DNA of 64,000 nt from Mycobacteroides sp. CBMA 271 (GTDB taxonomy: Bacteria > Actinomycetota > Actinomycetes > Mycobacteriales > Mycobacteriaceae). Shown here in pieces: positions 17,301-24,953 of this stretch (its first letter is position 1; each line of letters opens with the position of its first letter). The position numbers and the translations under genes were made by a program. The notes beneath the pieces were generated by a model, which searched no databases, was not told the DNA's origin, and saw only the letters and a program-made list of their open reading frames with translations. Location: contig NZ_VTHB01000009.1 of the NCBI RefSeq assembly GCF_009729205.1, forward strand, positions 124,001 through 188,000, read 5' to 3'.

Positions 17301-17693
17301 GTGACTACTCCAGGCCGTGTCAGCTTGCCGAAGGTCTGGCAGCGGCGGTTTGCTTTCTATGACGAGCGTCTTGAGGCGCGGCCTGTCGGTGGCAACCGTC
17401 TGTATCGCGCGCTGGCATACCTGTCACGGTCGGGGATGACCACCAATGCGTGGGCGTTCTTTCTCGGTCCGATCTACTTCTTCGTCAAGGGCATGTGGCG
17501 CAAGGGGATAACGTTGGCGCTTATGGCGGCTGGGGCCATGGGTGTGCTGTACATCGTTCACGCATCGAGCGGCTGGACATTGGCGGTCTCAGTGGTGTTT
17601 GCGCTGGTGTACACCTTCACCGCGAATCGGGCGTACTACCTGCATTGGGTGCGGCACAGCGAGTCTTGGAACCCGTTCGAGCCCATCCGCTGA
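17301..17693 (+). CDS. small membrane protein, DUF2628-like
   Basis: 130 aa. A soluble N-terminus (KVWQRRFAFYDERLEARPVGG) is followed by a hydrophobic re-entrant segment (NAWAFFLGPIYFFVKGMWRKG) and two membrane helices (about 70-115). The FFLGPIYFFVKGMWRKG pattern is typical of DUF2628 proteins of unknown function. The true start is the GTG at 17301, just after a TACGGT -10. The frame is open for almost 1 kb upstream over xpb, but that part is a shadow. M. tuberculosis Rv0870c is a membrane protein of similar length; orthology is not established here. Confidence 0.75.
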   Translation: MTTPGRVSLPKVWQRRFAFYDERLEARPVGGNRLYRALAYLSRSGMTTNAWAFFLGPIYFFVKGMWRKGITLALMAAGAMGVLYIVHASSGWTLAVSVVFALVYTFTANRAYYLHWVRHSESWNPFEPIR

Positions 17694-17697
17694 CGTG

Positions 17698-19926
17698 TCA
17701 CCCCGGGGGTGAGACCGCGGTTATCCGGTGGATCGCGAAGTCTCGGATGCGCCCCGCGGCGGTATCAAAGGCCGACAACTGCCCACCGCGCACGCTGATC
17801 GGATTGACCACCCGCGAAGAGGCCACCCCGGCCGGATCGACGTACCCGATCAGCACGCTGGTCTGCGCCTTTGCCGACTGCTGCAGCAGCGCCACCGCCA
17901 GCGACGGCTCGATGCGAACTCCATCTGAGCGGTCGCCCGCGGCCCGCAGCGCCTTGATCACGGCAGTAGCCGCGGGCTCGCTGAGTACCGGCGGCGTCCA
18001 CCCCGTCCGGTGCGGCTGCGGCGTCACCCGCGCCCGACGAGCATGCAGTTCCACGATCGTCCCCGACGCGTCCTCCGCCGCGGGGGCGAACCCCGCGCCG
18101 CGCAACCCGGCGACGAGCTCCGCCAACGGTGCCAGCGATACCGCAACGGTAGGGGCCAGCAGTCGCAGGCTGAGGTCTTCGGCCAGGTGAGACGCCATCA
18201 CCTGTGTCAGCAGTGCCACGTCATCGCAGCGCAGGAACGAGGTGGCCAGTCCGGCGCGCAGCTGGCCGTGACGGCGCGCCACATCATCGATGAGATACGT
18301 CAATGACTGGGGGACAGGAGTTTTCGAGCGTGACCCGAAGAAACTGTGTAGTCCGGTGGCAGTTCGTCCCGAATCCAGAGCTCGGCGGATGCTTGCCTCG
18401 CTGACCCGAAAGACACTGGCCGCTCCCGCAGATTCGAGGTTGGCCACCGCCATGAGATCTAGCTCCAGCTCGCGCGTCGGCGGTCCGGGGGCGACGACGG
18501 TGAGATCGGCCTGCACCAGGAAGTGGTCGATGGGCGCGGGTAGCGCCTTCTCCATCGCCGCCAGCGTCGCTGTCTCATCGCCGGCAGAGTCCAGGAAGGT
18601 GCGGATATGCGTGGTCAACGCGCCACGACCGATGACCCCCAACGTGGTCGCTTCGAACAACAGGGCCGCCACCGGTTCCGCCCCCAGCCGGGCGCCCCAT
18701 CGGGGACGGCGCCACCGCATCACCCGGGACATGGCAGGCGCGGTCAATCCGTGGCCCGGATCCAGCTCGCCGAGGATTTCCAGCAGCAACTTGCGGTCAT
18801 ACGGTGCCGCCGTCGATCGCAACGAATCCGATAGGGCTGCAATCGGTTTATCTTCGCTGGTGCGCTTGCCGATCAGGTCGGGGCGGGCCGCCAGTAGCAG
18901 CCAAGCCGATACCAGCCGGAACCAGCGGACCGCGGTAGGCAGTTCGGTGTATCGGTCGGTCTGCACGGTTGGAGCCCAGTGCCAGCCGTCGGCGTCGGTC
19001 TCCACATCGGGATCGCCCACCGCGATCAGCTCGGCGGCCGCCAGCACCTCCAGGAGCAGACCCATCCGGGAGTCGTCGATCCCGGTCGCCTTGGTGAGCC
19101 GCTTGACCTCGCGCACCCCCAGCCCGCCGCTGCGCAGCTGCGGTGCCGGGTTGACGCCCAGCTCGTCGAGCAGCAGACCCACCTCGCGCACCAGATCCAG
19201 GGCCGCCCCCGCCGCCGCGGCATCGGCCGCAGCTTGGGTCGCCGCCGTCGTCTCCGGGACCGGAGGCTGCAGGCGGTCCGGTTCTTCGTCACGCAACAGC
19301 TGTGCGACGAACCGGGGCAGCAGCACCGTCTCGTCGTCGATGCGCTGCAGCAGGCCCGCCGCCAGGAGACGCTGCACCGGGCGGTCCGGTGGGGCATCAG
19401 GGGCCGCATCGCGGGTGCGCCCAATGGGGGATCCCGCGATGAGCGCGCGCAGCAGCTCCATACCGCGCTCGTCGGTCACGGCCAGTTCGGCGCGCGCCGC
19501 GTCGTACGAGTCGGGGGTCTCCTCACTGATCACCTGCCCGACCACCCAGGGCAGACCCAGCCGGGTCTCAGCGGCCACGTGGACGGTGCCCTCGCCCCAT
19601 GCCAGCGCGAGGCCACGCAGCCGGTCTAGGGTGGCGCGCACCTGCAGCTCTGTGGCGCGACCGTCGACCAGGGCCAGCACATCGGAGACCGGGGCACCGG
19701 TGATATCGGCGCGGGCCACCAGCAGCGCGTCCAGGACCGTCAGGGTCAAGAAGTCGAGGTTGTCGGTGGCCGCGCGCACCGACTGACGTGACAGCGCCCG
19801 ACCCGCCAGGGCCGCCAGCGAGCCGGGAGGCGGCGAGGCAAGATCGGGCCGTGCACGCAGCAAGGCGACCAGGCTGTCATCGGGCTGTTGGCGAAGCCAG
19901 GTGGCCAACGCCGCGTCATCACTCAT
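17698..19926 (-). CDS. conserved helicase-associated-domain protein (Rv0862c family)
   Basis: 742 aa, close to Rv0862c in length and in position next to xpb. It has no Walker motifs. It begins MSDDAALATWLRQQPDDSLV, continues with tandem winged-helix-like helical repeats, and ends with a domain annotated in the family as helicase C-terminal/XPB-associated. It may assist XPB, but no biochemical role is known to me. The ATG at 19926 is chosen over a longer open frame reaching 20238, which would run through the small gene and into moaC on the other strand. Confidence 0.82.
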   Translation of the reverse strand: MSDDAALATWLRQQPDDSLVALLRARPDLASPPPGSLAALAGRALSRQSVRAATDNLDFLTLTVLDALLVARADITGAPVSDVLALVDGRATELQVRATLDRLRGLALAWGEGTVHVAAETRLGLPWVVGQVISEETPDSYDAARAELAVTDERGMELLRALIAGSPIGRTRDAAPDAPPDRPVQRLLAAGLLQRIDDETVLLPRFVAQLLRDEEPDRLQPPVPETTAATQAAADAAAAGAALDLVREVGLLLDELGVNPAPQLRSGGLGVREVKRLTKATGIDDSRMGLLLEVLAAAELIAVGDPDVETDADGWHWAPTVQTDRYTELPTAVRWFRLVSAWLLLAARPDLIGKRTSEDKPIAALSDSLRSTAAPYDRKLLLEILGELDPGHGLTAPAMSRVMRWRRPRWGARLGAEPVAALLFEATTLGVIGRGALTTHIRTFLDSAGDETATLAAMEKALPAPIDHFLVQADLTVVAPGPPTRELELDLMAVANLESAGAASVFRVSEASIRRALDSGRTATGLHSFFGSRSKTPVPQSLTYLIDDVARRHGQLRAGLATSFLRCDDVALLTQVMASHLAEDLSLRLLAPTVAVSLAPLAELVAGLRGAGFAPAAEDASGTIVELHARRARVTPQPHRTGWTPPVLSEPAATAVIKALRAAGDRSDGVRIEPSLAVALLQQSAKAQTSVLIGYVDPAGVASSRVVNPISVRGGQLSAFDTAAGRIRDFAIHRITAVSPPG

Positions 19927-19989
19927 CGATGACAAGCGTAGAGGCGGGTTGAGTTCGCCGTCGGCCCCCCGGCCTGCCACAATGGCTTC

Positions 19990-20163
19990 GTGGCTGACAA
20001 GAAGCAGTACGTCGACAACGGCTGGCCCGCGCACGCGGATGGTGAGCACGCGGTGAGCGAGCTCGCGACCGATCGCACCGGCGCGCTGTCGCCGTTCGGT
20101 GACATCGAGTTCCCGGTGGAGTCGGTGCCCTACGTGCACCCCGTCACCGTTATCAACAAGTAG
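19990..20163 (+). CDS. 57-aa conserved small protein (Rv0863-like)
   Basis: A short frame from GTG 19990 reads MADKKQYVDNGWPAHADGEH and ends ESVPYVHPVTVINK before TAG at 20161-20163. It sits 6 nt before moaC. Position and C-terminal wording match the small Rv0863 that precedes moaC2 in M. tuberculosis. It has no membrane segment or recognisable fold. Tight spacing suggests co-transcription with moaC-mog-moaE. The start is uncertain. Confidence 0.6.
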   Translation: MADKKQYVDNGWPAHADGEHAVSELATDRTGALSPFGDIEFPVESVPYVHPVTVINK

Positions 20164-20169
20164 CGCGGT

Positions 20170-20649
20170 GTGACCGACCGGCTCTCCCATATCGACGAGC
20201 ACGGATCGGCGCACATGGTCGACGTGTCGGCCAAACACGCCACCGCACGCGAGGCCGTCGCGGCGGGACGGTTCGTCACCACTTCCGAAGTAATCGGACT
20301 TCTAGCGGACGGCACGCTGCCCAAGGGCGACGCCATCGCCACGGCGCGTCTGGCGGCCATCATGGCGGCCAAGCGCACCAGCGAGCTGATCCCGCTGTGC
20401 CATCAGATACCGCTCACCGGCATCGATTTGGATTTCGAGATTGATGCGGTAGCGGGGGCGATTCAGATCACCGCAATCGCCCGCACCAACGATCGCACCG
20501 GCGTCGAGATGGAAGCGCTGACCGCGGTGGCCGTCGCCGGGTTGACTCTGCACGACATGGTCAAGGCGGTGGACCCGGCGTCGCGTATCGACGACGTCCG
20601 GGTGTTGCGCAAAGCGGGCGGTAAGACCGGAACGTGGACGCGGTCGTGA
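20170..20649 (+). CDS. moaC: cyclic pyranopterin monophosphate synthase
   Basis: 159 aa with the MoaC signatures MVDVSAKHATAREAVAAGRF, KGDAIATARLAAIMAAKRT, PLCHQIPLTGIDLDFEI and RTGVEMEALTAVAVAGLTLHD. It converts the MoaA product into cyclic pyranopterin monophosphate, the first stable intermediate of molybdenum cofactor synthesis. GTG at 20170. Its stop overlaps the mog start as GTGA, so moaC-mog-moaE is a translationally coupled operon. It corresponds to moaC2 (Rv0864). Confidence 0.95.
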   Translation: MTDRLSHIDEHGSAHMVDVSAKHATAREAVAAGRFVTTSEVIGLLADGTLPKGDAIATARLAAIMAAKRTSELIPLCHQIPLTGIDLDFEIDAVAGAIQITAIARTNDRTGVEMEALTAVAVAGLTLHDMVKAVDPASRIDDVRVLRKAGGKTGTWTRS

Positions 20650-21113
20650 GAACGGCCTCGGTGATCGTGGCCTCCACCCGGGCGTCCACCGGTGAGTATG
20701 CCGACAAGACCGGACCGTTGATTGCGGAATGGCTTGTTGCACATGGATTTCACGTCGGGGAACCGATCGTGGTGCCCGACGGTGACGCGGTGGGGGAAGC
20801 GATCGGTGTCGCTTTGGGCGGAACGCTCGTCATCACGACGGGCGGTACCGGGCTCTCGCCCACCGATGTCACCCCGCAACAGACCGCAGGGTTGTTGGAT
20901 TACGAGATTCCGGGCCTGGCGGATGCCATCAGGCGATCAGGACTGCCCGCCGTGCCCACCAGCATCCTGTCGCGCGGCGTGTGTGGAGTCGCAGGCCCCA
21001 CGCTGGTGATCAACCTTCCCGGATCCGCGGGCGGGGTGCGTGACGGACTGGCGGTGCTCGACGGTGTGCTGGACCATGCACTGGACCAGATCGTCGGCGG
21101 TGATCACCGGTGA
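20646..21113 (+). CDS. mog: molybdopterin adenylyltransferase (MogA/MoaB family)
   Basis: 155 aa with VITTGGTGLSPTDVTPQQT, the MPT-binding loop, and PGLADAIRRSGLPAVPTSIL then INLPGSAGGVRDGL, both typical of Mog (Rv0865). It adenylates molybdopterin before metal insertion. GTG 20646 overlaps the moaC stop by 4 nt and gives MRTASVIVASTRAS; an in-frame GTG four codons earlier is less likely. Its own stop overlaps the moaE GTG in the same way. Confidence 0.92.
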   Translation: MRTASVIVASTRASTGEYADKTGPLIAEWLVAHGFHVGEPIVVPDGDAVGEAIGVALGGTLVITTGGTGLSPTDVTPQQTAGLLDYEIPGLADAIRRSGLPAVPTSILSRGVCGVAGPTLVINLPGSAGGVRDGLAVLDGVLDHALDQIVGGDHR

Positions 21114-21571
21114 GTGCCGCCGATGAGCCGCTTGCGCGAAGAGGATCCCATGTGGTGACCCGCGCGCTGCTCACCGAGGAGAGCATCTCGCTGATTGAGC
21201 ACGAGCAGCTTGTCGATCACGAATCGGCTGGGGCCACAGTCGGATTCGTGGGTAACGTGCGCGACCACGACGGCGGCAAGACGGTACTGCGACTGGAGTA
21301 TTCGGCGCATCCGTCGGCGGGGCAGGTGCTCGCCGATGTGGTGGAAGGCATCGCGGCCGAGGCTCAGGGTGTGCGTGCGGTGGCGGTGAGTCATCGCGTT
21401 GGCGCGCTGGCGGTCGGCGAGGCGGCCTTTGTCGTCGCGGTGAGTGCCGACCACCGCCGTGAGGCGTTTGAGACGTGTCAGCGCCTGGTCGACGATGTGA
21501 AGGCGGCGCTGCCGGTGTGGAAGCACCAGTTTTTCGCCAACGGCAGCGATGAATGGGTGGGCTCGGCCTAG
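21110..21571 (+). CDS. moaE: molybdopterin synthase catalytic subunit
   Basis: 153 aa with GFVGNVRDHDGG, SHRVGALAVGEAAFVVAVSA, HRREAFETCQRLVDDVK and the C-terminal VWKHQFFANGSDEWVGSA. The PVWKHQ lysine region is the MoaE active site. It partners the small subunit MoaD, encoded about 3.8 kb downstream on the other strand. It ends on a CTAG tetranucleotide shared with the stop of the convergent methyltransferase gene. Confidence 0.94.
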   Translation: MSAADEPLARRGSHVVTRALLTEESISLIEHEQLVDHESAGATVGFVGNVRDHDGGKTVLRLEYSAHPSAGQVLADVVEGIAAEAQGVRAVAVSHRVGALAVGEAAFVVAVSADHRREAFETCQRLVDDVKAALPVWKHQFFANGSDEWVGSA

Positions 21572-22275
21572 GCCCGTTCGGCGATCACCGTGTATATCGG
21601 GATGTAGAGCAGCGGATCGTCGACATCCTGTTCGAGACGGTCCAGGTTCTCGGGGTCTCCCCGGTAGCTGTCGCGAATCGCGTTGAGAAACTCGGCCTTT
21701 GGCGCACTCATTGTCGTCGGGTTCAGCTGCAGCACCGTCCACCCGTTAGCGGGCAGCACCTGCTCGATCTCCTCTCTCCGCATCGCGTTCTGGAACGGGG
21801 TCGGGATGCCATGCACCCCGCCCTCGGCGAAACACCAGATGTGCCAACGTGCTCCGGGGCGGGTGGCGCGGCGCAGCGCACTCGCGTACCGACCGTGTCC
21901 GTCGCCGTCGAAGCAGTGGTAGACACCGCTGTCGATGACGGTGTCGAATGCGTCGTCCCAGCCGTCGAGTGTGGTGGCATCGGCGACCTGGAAGTCGATG
22001 GTGACACCGGACGCTGCTGCCCGGCCTTTGGCTTGGTCGATTGCCGAGGGGGCGAAGTCCAGTCCGGTGACGGTAAAGCCTTGTTGGGCAAGGTAGATGG
22101 CGTTATCTCCGAGCCCGCAGCCGATGTCGAGAACATCGCCACGGACGGCGCCGAGCAGGGCCAGTTCCTTGATGCGGGGCTTGGCGTCCTTGGAGTCCCA
22201 CGGGATGATGGGACCGCCGTCCTTGAGGCTCTCCCGATAGAGATCTTCGAAGATGTTCTGAGTGGGTGCAGTCAT
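21568..22275 (-). CDS. class I SAM-dependent methyltransferase (copy 1 of tandem pair)
   Basis: 235 aa with motif I VLDIGCGLGDNAIYLAQQG, the acidic loop VTGLDFAPSAIDQAK, and DATTLDGWDDAFDTVIDSGVYHCF. It is clearly paralogous to the gene immediately upstream, with the same order of motifs and PWDxKDAxPRxKELA near the start. Methyl acceptor unknown. There are 5 nt between the two genes, so they are one operon. The stop shares CTAG with moaE. M. tuberculosis has no methyltransferase pair between moaE2 and rpfA. Confidence 0.88.
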   Translation of the reverse strand: MTAPTQNIFEDLYRESLKDGGPIIPWDSKDAKPRIKELALLGAVRGDVLDIGCGLGDNAIYLAQQGFTVTGLDFAPSAIDQAKGRAAASGVTIDFQVADATTLDGWDDAFDTVIDSGVYHCFDGDGHGRYASALRRATRPGARWHIWCFAEGGVHGIPTPFQNAMRREEIEQVLPANGWTVLQLNPTTMSAPKAEFLNAIRDSYRGDPENLDRLEQDVDDPLLYIPIYTVIAERA

Positions 22276-22280
22276 GTCGA

Positions 22281-23069
22281 TCAGCCTCTTTCCGCGACGA
22301 TGTTGAAGAACGGCATGTGGATCAGGTCGTCGTCGAGTTGTTGCAGACGTTCGAAGGTCCGCTGTGCCCGCTCGGCCACGCCCGGCTGCTCGAAGCGTTC
22401 ACGCATGTCGGCGGGCATCTGCTCGGGGTCGATGCCGGCGAGCGCGGCGCCGACGAATGCCGCGCGGGATCCGAGATATGTTGTCCGACCGAAGTATTGG
22501 ATGTTCCAGCGGGCTTCTGCTAGCACGCTATTGATTTCCTCGGGGTCTTGCACGCCGAAGGGCATCGCGATGCCGTTGACGGTGCCATCGCCAAAGCATG
22601 CGATGAACCAGCGCGCTCCCGGCCGGGTGGCCCGATGCAGCGCGGTGGCGTATTGCTGATGGCCGTCGTGGTCGAAACAGTGGTACACGGCGCTGTCGAG
22701 GACGGTGTCGAACCTTCCGTCCCACCCGTCGAGTGTGGTGGCGTCGGCCACCTCAAGATTGACGTTCACTCCGGCCGCGGCGGCGCGCTGCTTGGCCTGT
22801 GCGATGGCCGACGGTGAGAAGTCCAGGCCGGTGACGGACAGGCCTTGCTTGGCGAGGTAGATGGAGTTTTCGCCGAGGCCGCAGCCGATGTCCAAGATGT
22901 CGCCGCGCAGCGCACCGTATGCGGCGAGCTCTTTGACCCTGGGCTGCGCGTCTTTGATATCCCAGGGGACGCCGGCGGCCGGGGCGCCCTCGAACATGGG
23001 TTGGCCGTTGTAGACCGCTTCGAATGTTTCTTGACTTGGTACGTCCGGGGGAGTGGCCGATGCCGTCAT
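22281..23069 (-). CDS. class I SAM-dependent methyltransferase (copy 2 of tandem pair)
   Basis: 262 aa beginning MTASATPPDVPSQETFEAVY, with ILDIGCGLGENSIYLAKQG, VTGLDFSPSAIAQAKQRA and DATTLDGWDGRFDTVLDSAV. The ATG at 23069 is chosen because a well-spaced promoter ends right before it; the open frame reaches 23315 but crosses that promoter and a large inverted repeat. A tandem duplication explains the pair. Substrate unknown; small hydrophobic acceptors such as quinones or phenols are possible from general resemblance only. Confidence 0.88.
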   Translation of the reverse strand: MTASATPPDVPSQETFEAVYNGQPMFEGAPAAGVPWDIKDAQPRVKELAAYGALRGDILDIGCGLGENSIYLAKQGLSVTGLDFSPSAIAQAKQRAAAAGVNVNLEVADATTLDGWDGRFDTVLDSAVYHCFDHDGHQQYATALHRATRPGARWFIACFGDGTVNGIAMPFGVQDPEEINSVLAEARWNIQYFGRTTYLGSRAAFVGAALAGIDPEQMPADMRERFEQPGVAERAQRTFERLQQLDDDLIHMPFFNIVAERG

Positions 23070-23076
23070 GGTCACC

Positions 23077-23104
23077 AACGTACGCCTCGAAGCCGAGGTG
23101 TCAA
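23077..23104 (-). promoter_or_regulatory. leaderless promoter of the methyltransferase pair
   Basis: Read on the minus strand: TTGACA (23104 to 23099), 16 nt, TACGTT (23082 to 23077), then 7 nt to the ATG at 23069. Both hexamers are good matches, and the start codon coincides with the predicted +1. Confidence 0.6.
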
Positions 23105-23206
23105 CTCCATTGACAACAAGCACAAGGCGCCTTGATCCGCCCGCTGAAAGGGTTACCCCGCAATGTTTCTGGAGAGCTGGCACCTCGGTGGCCAGCGCCT
23201 CCTGGC

Positions 23207-23274
23207 CAAACGCATGCCGATCTCGCGTGCGCGCATGAAGCTTCGGCGCCGGACGCGAGATCGGCATGCGTTTG
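23207..23274. repeat. 22-bp perfect inverted repeat downstream of rpfA
   Basis: Positions 23207-23228 are the exact reverse complement of 23253-23274, with a 24-nt loop that itself contains GAAGCTTC. It lies about 30 nt beyond the rpfA terminator on the rpfA strand and upstream of the methyltransferase promoter. No terminal duplication or coding sequence accompanies it. It may be a second terminator/insulator or a dispersed palindromic element. Confidence 0.6.
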
Positions 23275-23312
23275 CGGGGCTGGGGGCTGGCCGGACTAGT
23301 TGCCCGCAACGA

Positions 23313-23345
23313 CAATCGCCCCGGTCGTGTTGACCGGGGCGATTG
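23313..23345 (-). terminator. rpfA terminator hairpin
   Basis: CAATCGCCCCGGTC (23313-23326) pairs perfectly with 23332-23345 across a 5-nt loop, starting 14 nt after the rpfA stop on the minus strand. It is a strong 14-bp stem without a T-tract. Confidence 0.7.
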
Positions 23346-23359
23346 ACGAAATACGTGAG

Positions 23360-24457
23360 TTAGCGCTGAGCCAGGGCCAAGATCGCGTCGCTGGCCTTGA
23401 CGTCCTGCGTCTGCATCGCGAAGACGATGTCCTTCAGGTAGGACACTCCGCGACTGTCGCCACTCGATTCGGTGGTGGTGCCGGGAGGCAGGTTGTTCGG
23501 GTCGGGCAGGTGGCGAACCACGTCCGAGATCGCCTCGGGGCTGGTCGGCAGGCCGTTGGAGGCCGTCGGGCCGGCTTCATAGGCGGCCTTGCCGGCGGCG
23601 AAGCCGATGTCCGCAGTGTCCGGGACGCCGGCCGGAAGTGGGAGCTCGGCGGCGGGAGCGGGCTCGGGTGCTGGGTCTGCGGGCACCGGGCCCGACTGGA
23701 ACTCGTACGGCTGAACCTCGTCCGCGGGAGCCGGTGCAGCTTCCGGGGCGGGAGCCTCGTCGACGACGGGCGCCTCAGGTGCCGGTGCGGCGATGATCTC
23801 GGGGGCAGGAGCTTCGTCGACAGGAGCCTCGGGCTCGGGTGCCGGGGCGGGCTCGGCCGGTGCGGGGCCGGACTGGAAATCGACCTCCTGGACCTCGGGG
23901 GCCGGGGCTACTTCGGCGACAGGTGCCTCGGGAGCGGGAATGTCCTCGACTACGGGAGCCTCAGGGGCCTCGGCGACGATCTGCTCGTCGGCCTCTGGAG
24001 CCGGAGCGGGTTCGGGTGCCGGTGCGGGCTCGGCGGCCTGCTGCTCGTGGTGAGCGGCGGGCGTGATGTCTGCTGCGGGGGCAGTCCGCGGGGTGGAGCC
24101 GGACAGGCCACGACCGCAGACCGGCCAGGCGCCACGGCCTTGACCCGCGAGCACCTTCTCGGCGACCGCGATCTGCTGCTCTTTGGTGGCCAGGTGAGCG
24201 GACGGGGCGTACTGGCCGCCACCGCTGCTGATCCAGGTGCTGGGCGAGAACTGCAGCCCGCCCTGGTACCCGTTGCCGGTGTTGATGGCCCAGTTGTTAC
24301 CAGACTCGCAACGTGCGACCTGGTCCCACTCGCCGTCGGTGGCCGCGCTGGCCGTCGCGGCCATCATGAGGCCGCCTCCGACGAGGCCCGCGCCTGCTAC
24401 TGCGACCTTGGCCGCCTTGGCGCCTACTTTGGTGGGCTTGTTGTGCCGTCCACTCAT
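23360..24457 (-). CDS. rpfA: resuscitation-promoting factor A
   Basis: 365 aa. A signal peptide (1 to about 39, ending TASAA) is followed by the Rpf transglycosylase domain (about 40-115). The catalytic Glu51 is in DQVARCESGNNWAINTGNGY, next to Cys50, which normally disulphide-bonds with the Cys in WPVCGRGLSG. The rest is a low-complexity Pro/Ala/Glu-rich tail with repeated APAPE-like units and two QSGPAPA/QSGPVPA segments, then a short conserved C-terminus. Rpf proteins cleave peptidoglycan and promote regrowth of dormant cells. The ATG at 24457 follows GAGAGGAACACG. A c-di-AMP riboswitch leader and a candidate MtrA/CRP region lie upstream. Confidence 0.93.
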   Translation of the reverse strand: MSGRHNKPTKVGAKAAKVAVAGAGLVGGGLMMAATASAATDGEWDQVARCESGNNWAINTGNGYQGGLQFSPSTWISSGGGQYAPSAHLATKEQQIAVAEKVLAGQGRGAWPVCGRGLSGSTPRTAPAADITPAAHHEQQAAEPAPAPEPAPAPEADEQIVAEAPEAPVVEDIPAPEAPVAEVAPAPEVQEVDFQSGPAPAEPAPAPEPEAPVDEAPAPEIIAAPAPEAPVVDEAPAPEAAPAPADEVQPYEFQSGPVPADPAPEPAPAAELPLPAGVPDTADIGFAAGKAAYEAGPTASNGLPTSPEAISDVVRHLPDPNNLPPGTTTESSGDSRGVSYLKDIVFAMQTQDVKASDAILALAQR

Positions 24458-24480
24458 ATGTCCGTCGTGTTCCTCTCTAT

Positions 24481-24632
24481 GACGCACCTGCGAAGTCAGC
24501 TGTCGGGTTCGAACGAGAGGTTCGCTCGGCCCGGTTTCCCGGGCTTCACCCCAAGAACCATGAAGGTTCGTGCTGGAGATCGGCAGATCTCCGGCGGATG
24601 GGTCCCCCGCCTCCGTCCCTTGGTTTACCGAC
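24481..24632 (-). ncRNA. c-di-AMP (ydaO-type) riboswitch in the rpfA leader
   Basis: On the rpfA strand the leader contains GGTAAACC, GGCGGGGGACCCA, the core TTGGGGTGAAGCC, GAGCGAACCTCTCG and the 3' block GAACCCGACAGCTGAC followed by GCAGGTG. These occur in the order seen in actinobacterial ydaO-yuaA riboswitches, which are established upstream of rpf-type genes and switch expression off on binding c-di-AMP. Several stems are visible, for example CCCGG/CCGGG and GGAGATC/GATCTCC. Boundaries are approximate. Confidence 0.82.
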
Positions 24633-24831
24633 CCAGATAGTTCTAGCTGGGTGCCATACCCGAGGGACGGAGCTCGGTGCGCGGGTACGGACTCTGGATG
24701 ACGGTACGTGCCCCCGTGCGTCTCGTCATGTTGGTCGCATGTCGGTGTTTCGCCGTCGATGGGATGCGTTTATTCCCGTCGAGGTGTGGTTGTCGCAGGT
24801 TGATGCGCAGCTCCACCGCCCCGTGTCCACG

Positions 24832-24849
24832 CCGTGACCCTACTGTGAC
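24832..24849. promoter_or_regulatory. candidate MtrA-type direct repeat upstream of rpfA
   Basis: On the rpfA strand the sequence is GTCACAG-N4-GTCACGG, two heptamers with 11-bp periodicity. MtrA, which controls several peptidoglycan hydrolase genes in mycobacteria, recognises GTCACAGC-like tandem motifs; PhoP sites are similar. The assignment rests on motif resemblance only. Confidence 0.42.
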
Positions 24850-24858
24850 CTTTCGAGG

Positions 24859-24874
24859 TGTGTCGCAGATCACG
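24859..24874. promoter_or_regulatory. candidate CRP (Rv3676-type) site upstream of rpfA
   Basis: TGTGT-CGCAGA-TCACG matches 8 of 10 defined positions of the mycobacterial CRP consensus TGTGA-N6-TCACA. CRP control of rpfA is established in M. tuberculosis, so the site is plausible. It lies about 225 nt upstream of the riboswitch, so the promoter would have to be well upstream too. Confidence 0.4.
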
Positions 24875-24953
24875 AAATTGTGTGGGCATCTCTATATGCG
24901 ACTCTCAGAATTGCCTTAGAGCTTCCTTAGGAAATGGGTGTGCCTGCGCGGTT

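Larger units (their letters stand above)
24633..24953. other. rpfA upstream region between moaD and the riboswitch
   Basis: About 320 nt with no supported gene. It should contain the rpfA promoter; a TACCGT hexamer on the minus strand near 24705 is one possible -10. Two candidate regulator sites are listed separately. A direct repeat CCTTAG-N5-CCTTAG (24915-24931 region) is also present, of unknown meaning. Confidence 0.5.

Noticed and set aside
18290..19786. 498-codon plus-strand frame
   Set aside because: Ser/Arg-rich antisense reading of the Rv0862c-like gene, a common artefact in GC-rich DNA.
23640..24060. Repetitive DNA within rpfA as a possible tandem-repeat or CRISPR-like array
   Set aside because: The repetition is the coding of the Ala/Pro/Glu-rich RpfA tail. 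Units vary in length, with no unique spacers.
24505..24530. SOS (LexA) box candidate TCGAAC...GTTCG near rpfA
   Set aside because: The spacer is 5 nt rather than 4, and the sequence is part of the riboswitch stem.
23300..24640. 446-codon plus-strand frame
   Set aside because: Gly/Leu/Arg-rich antisense of rpfA and its riboswitch; no recognisable domain.
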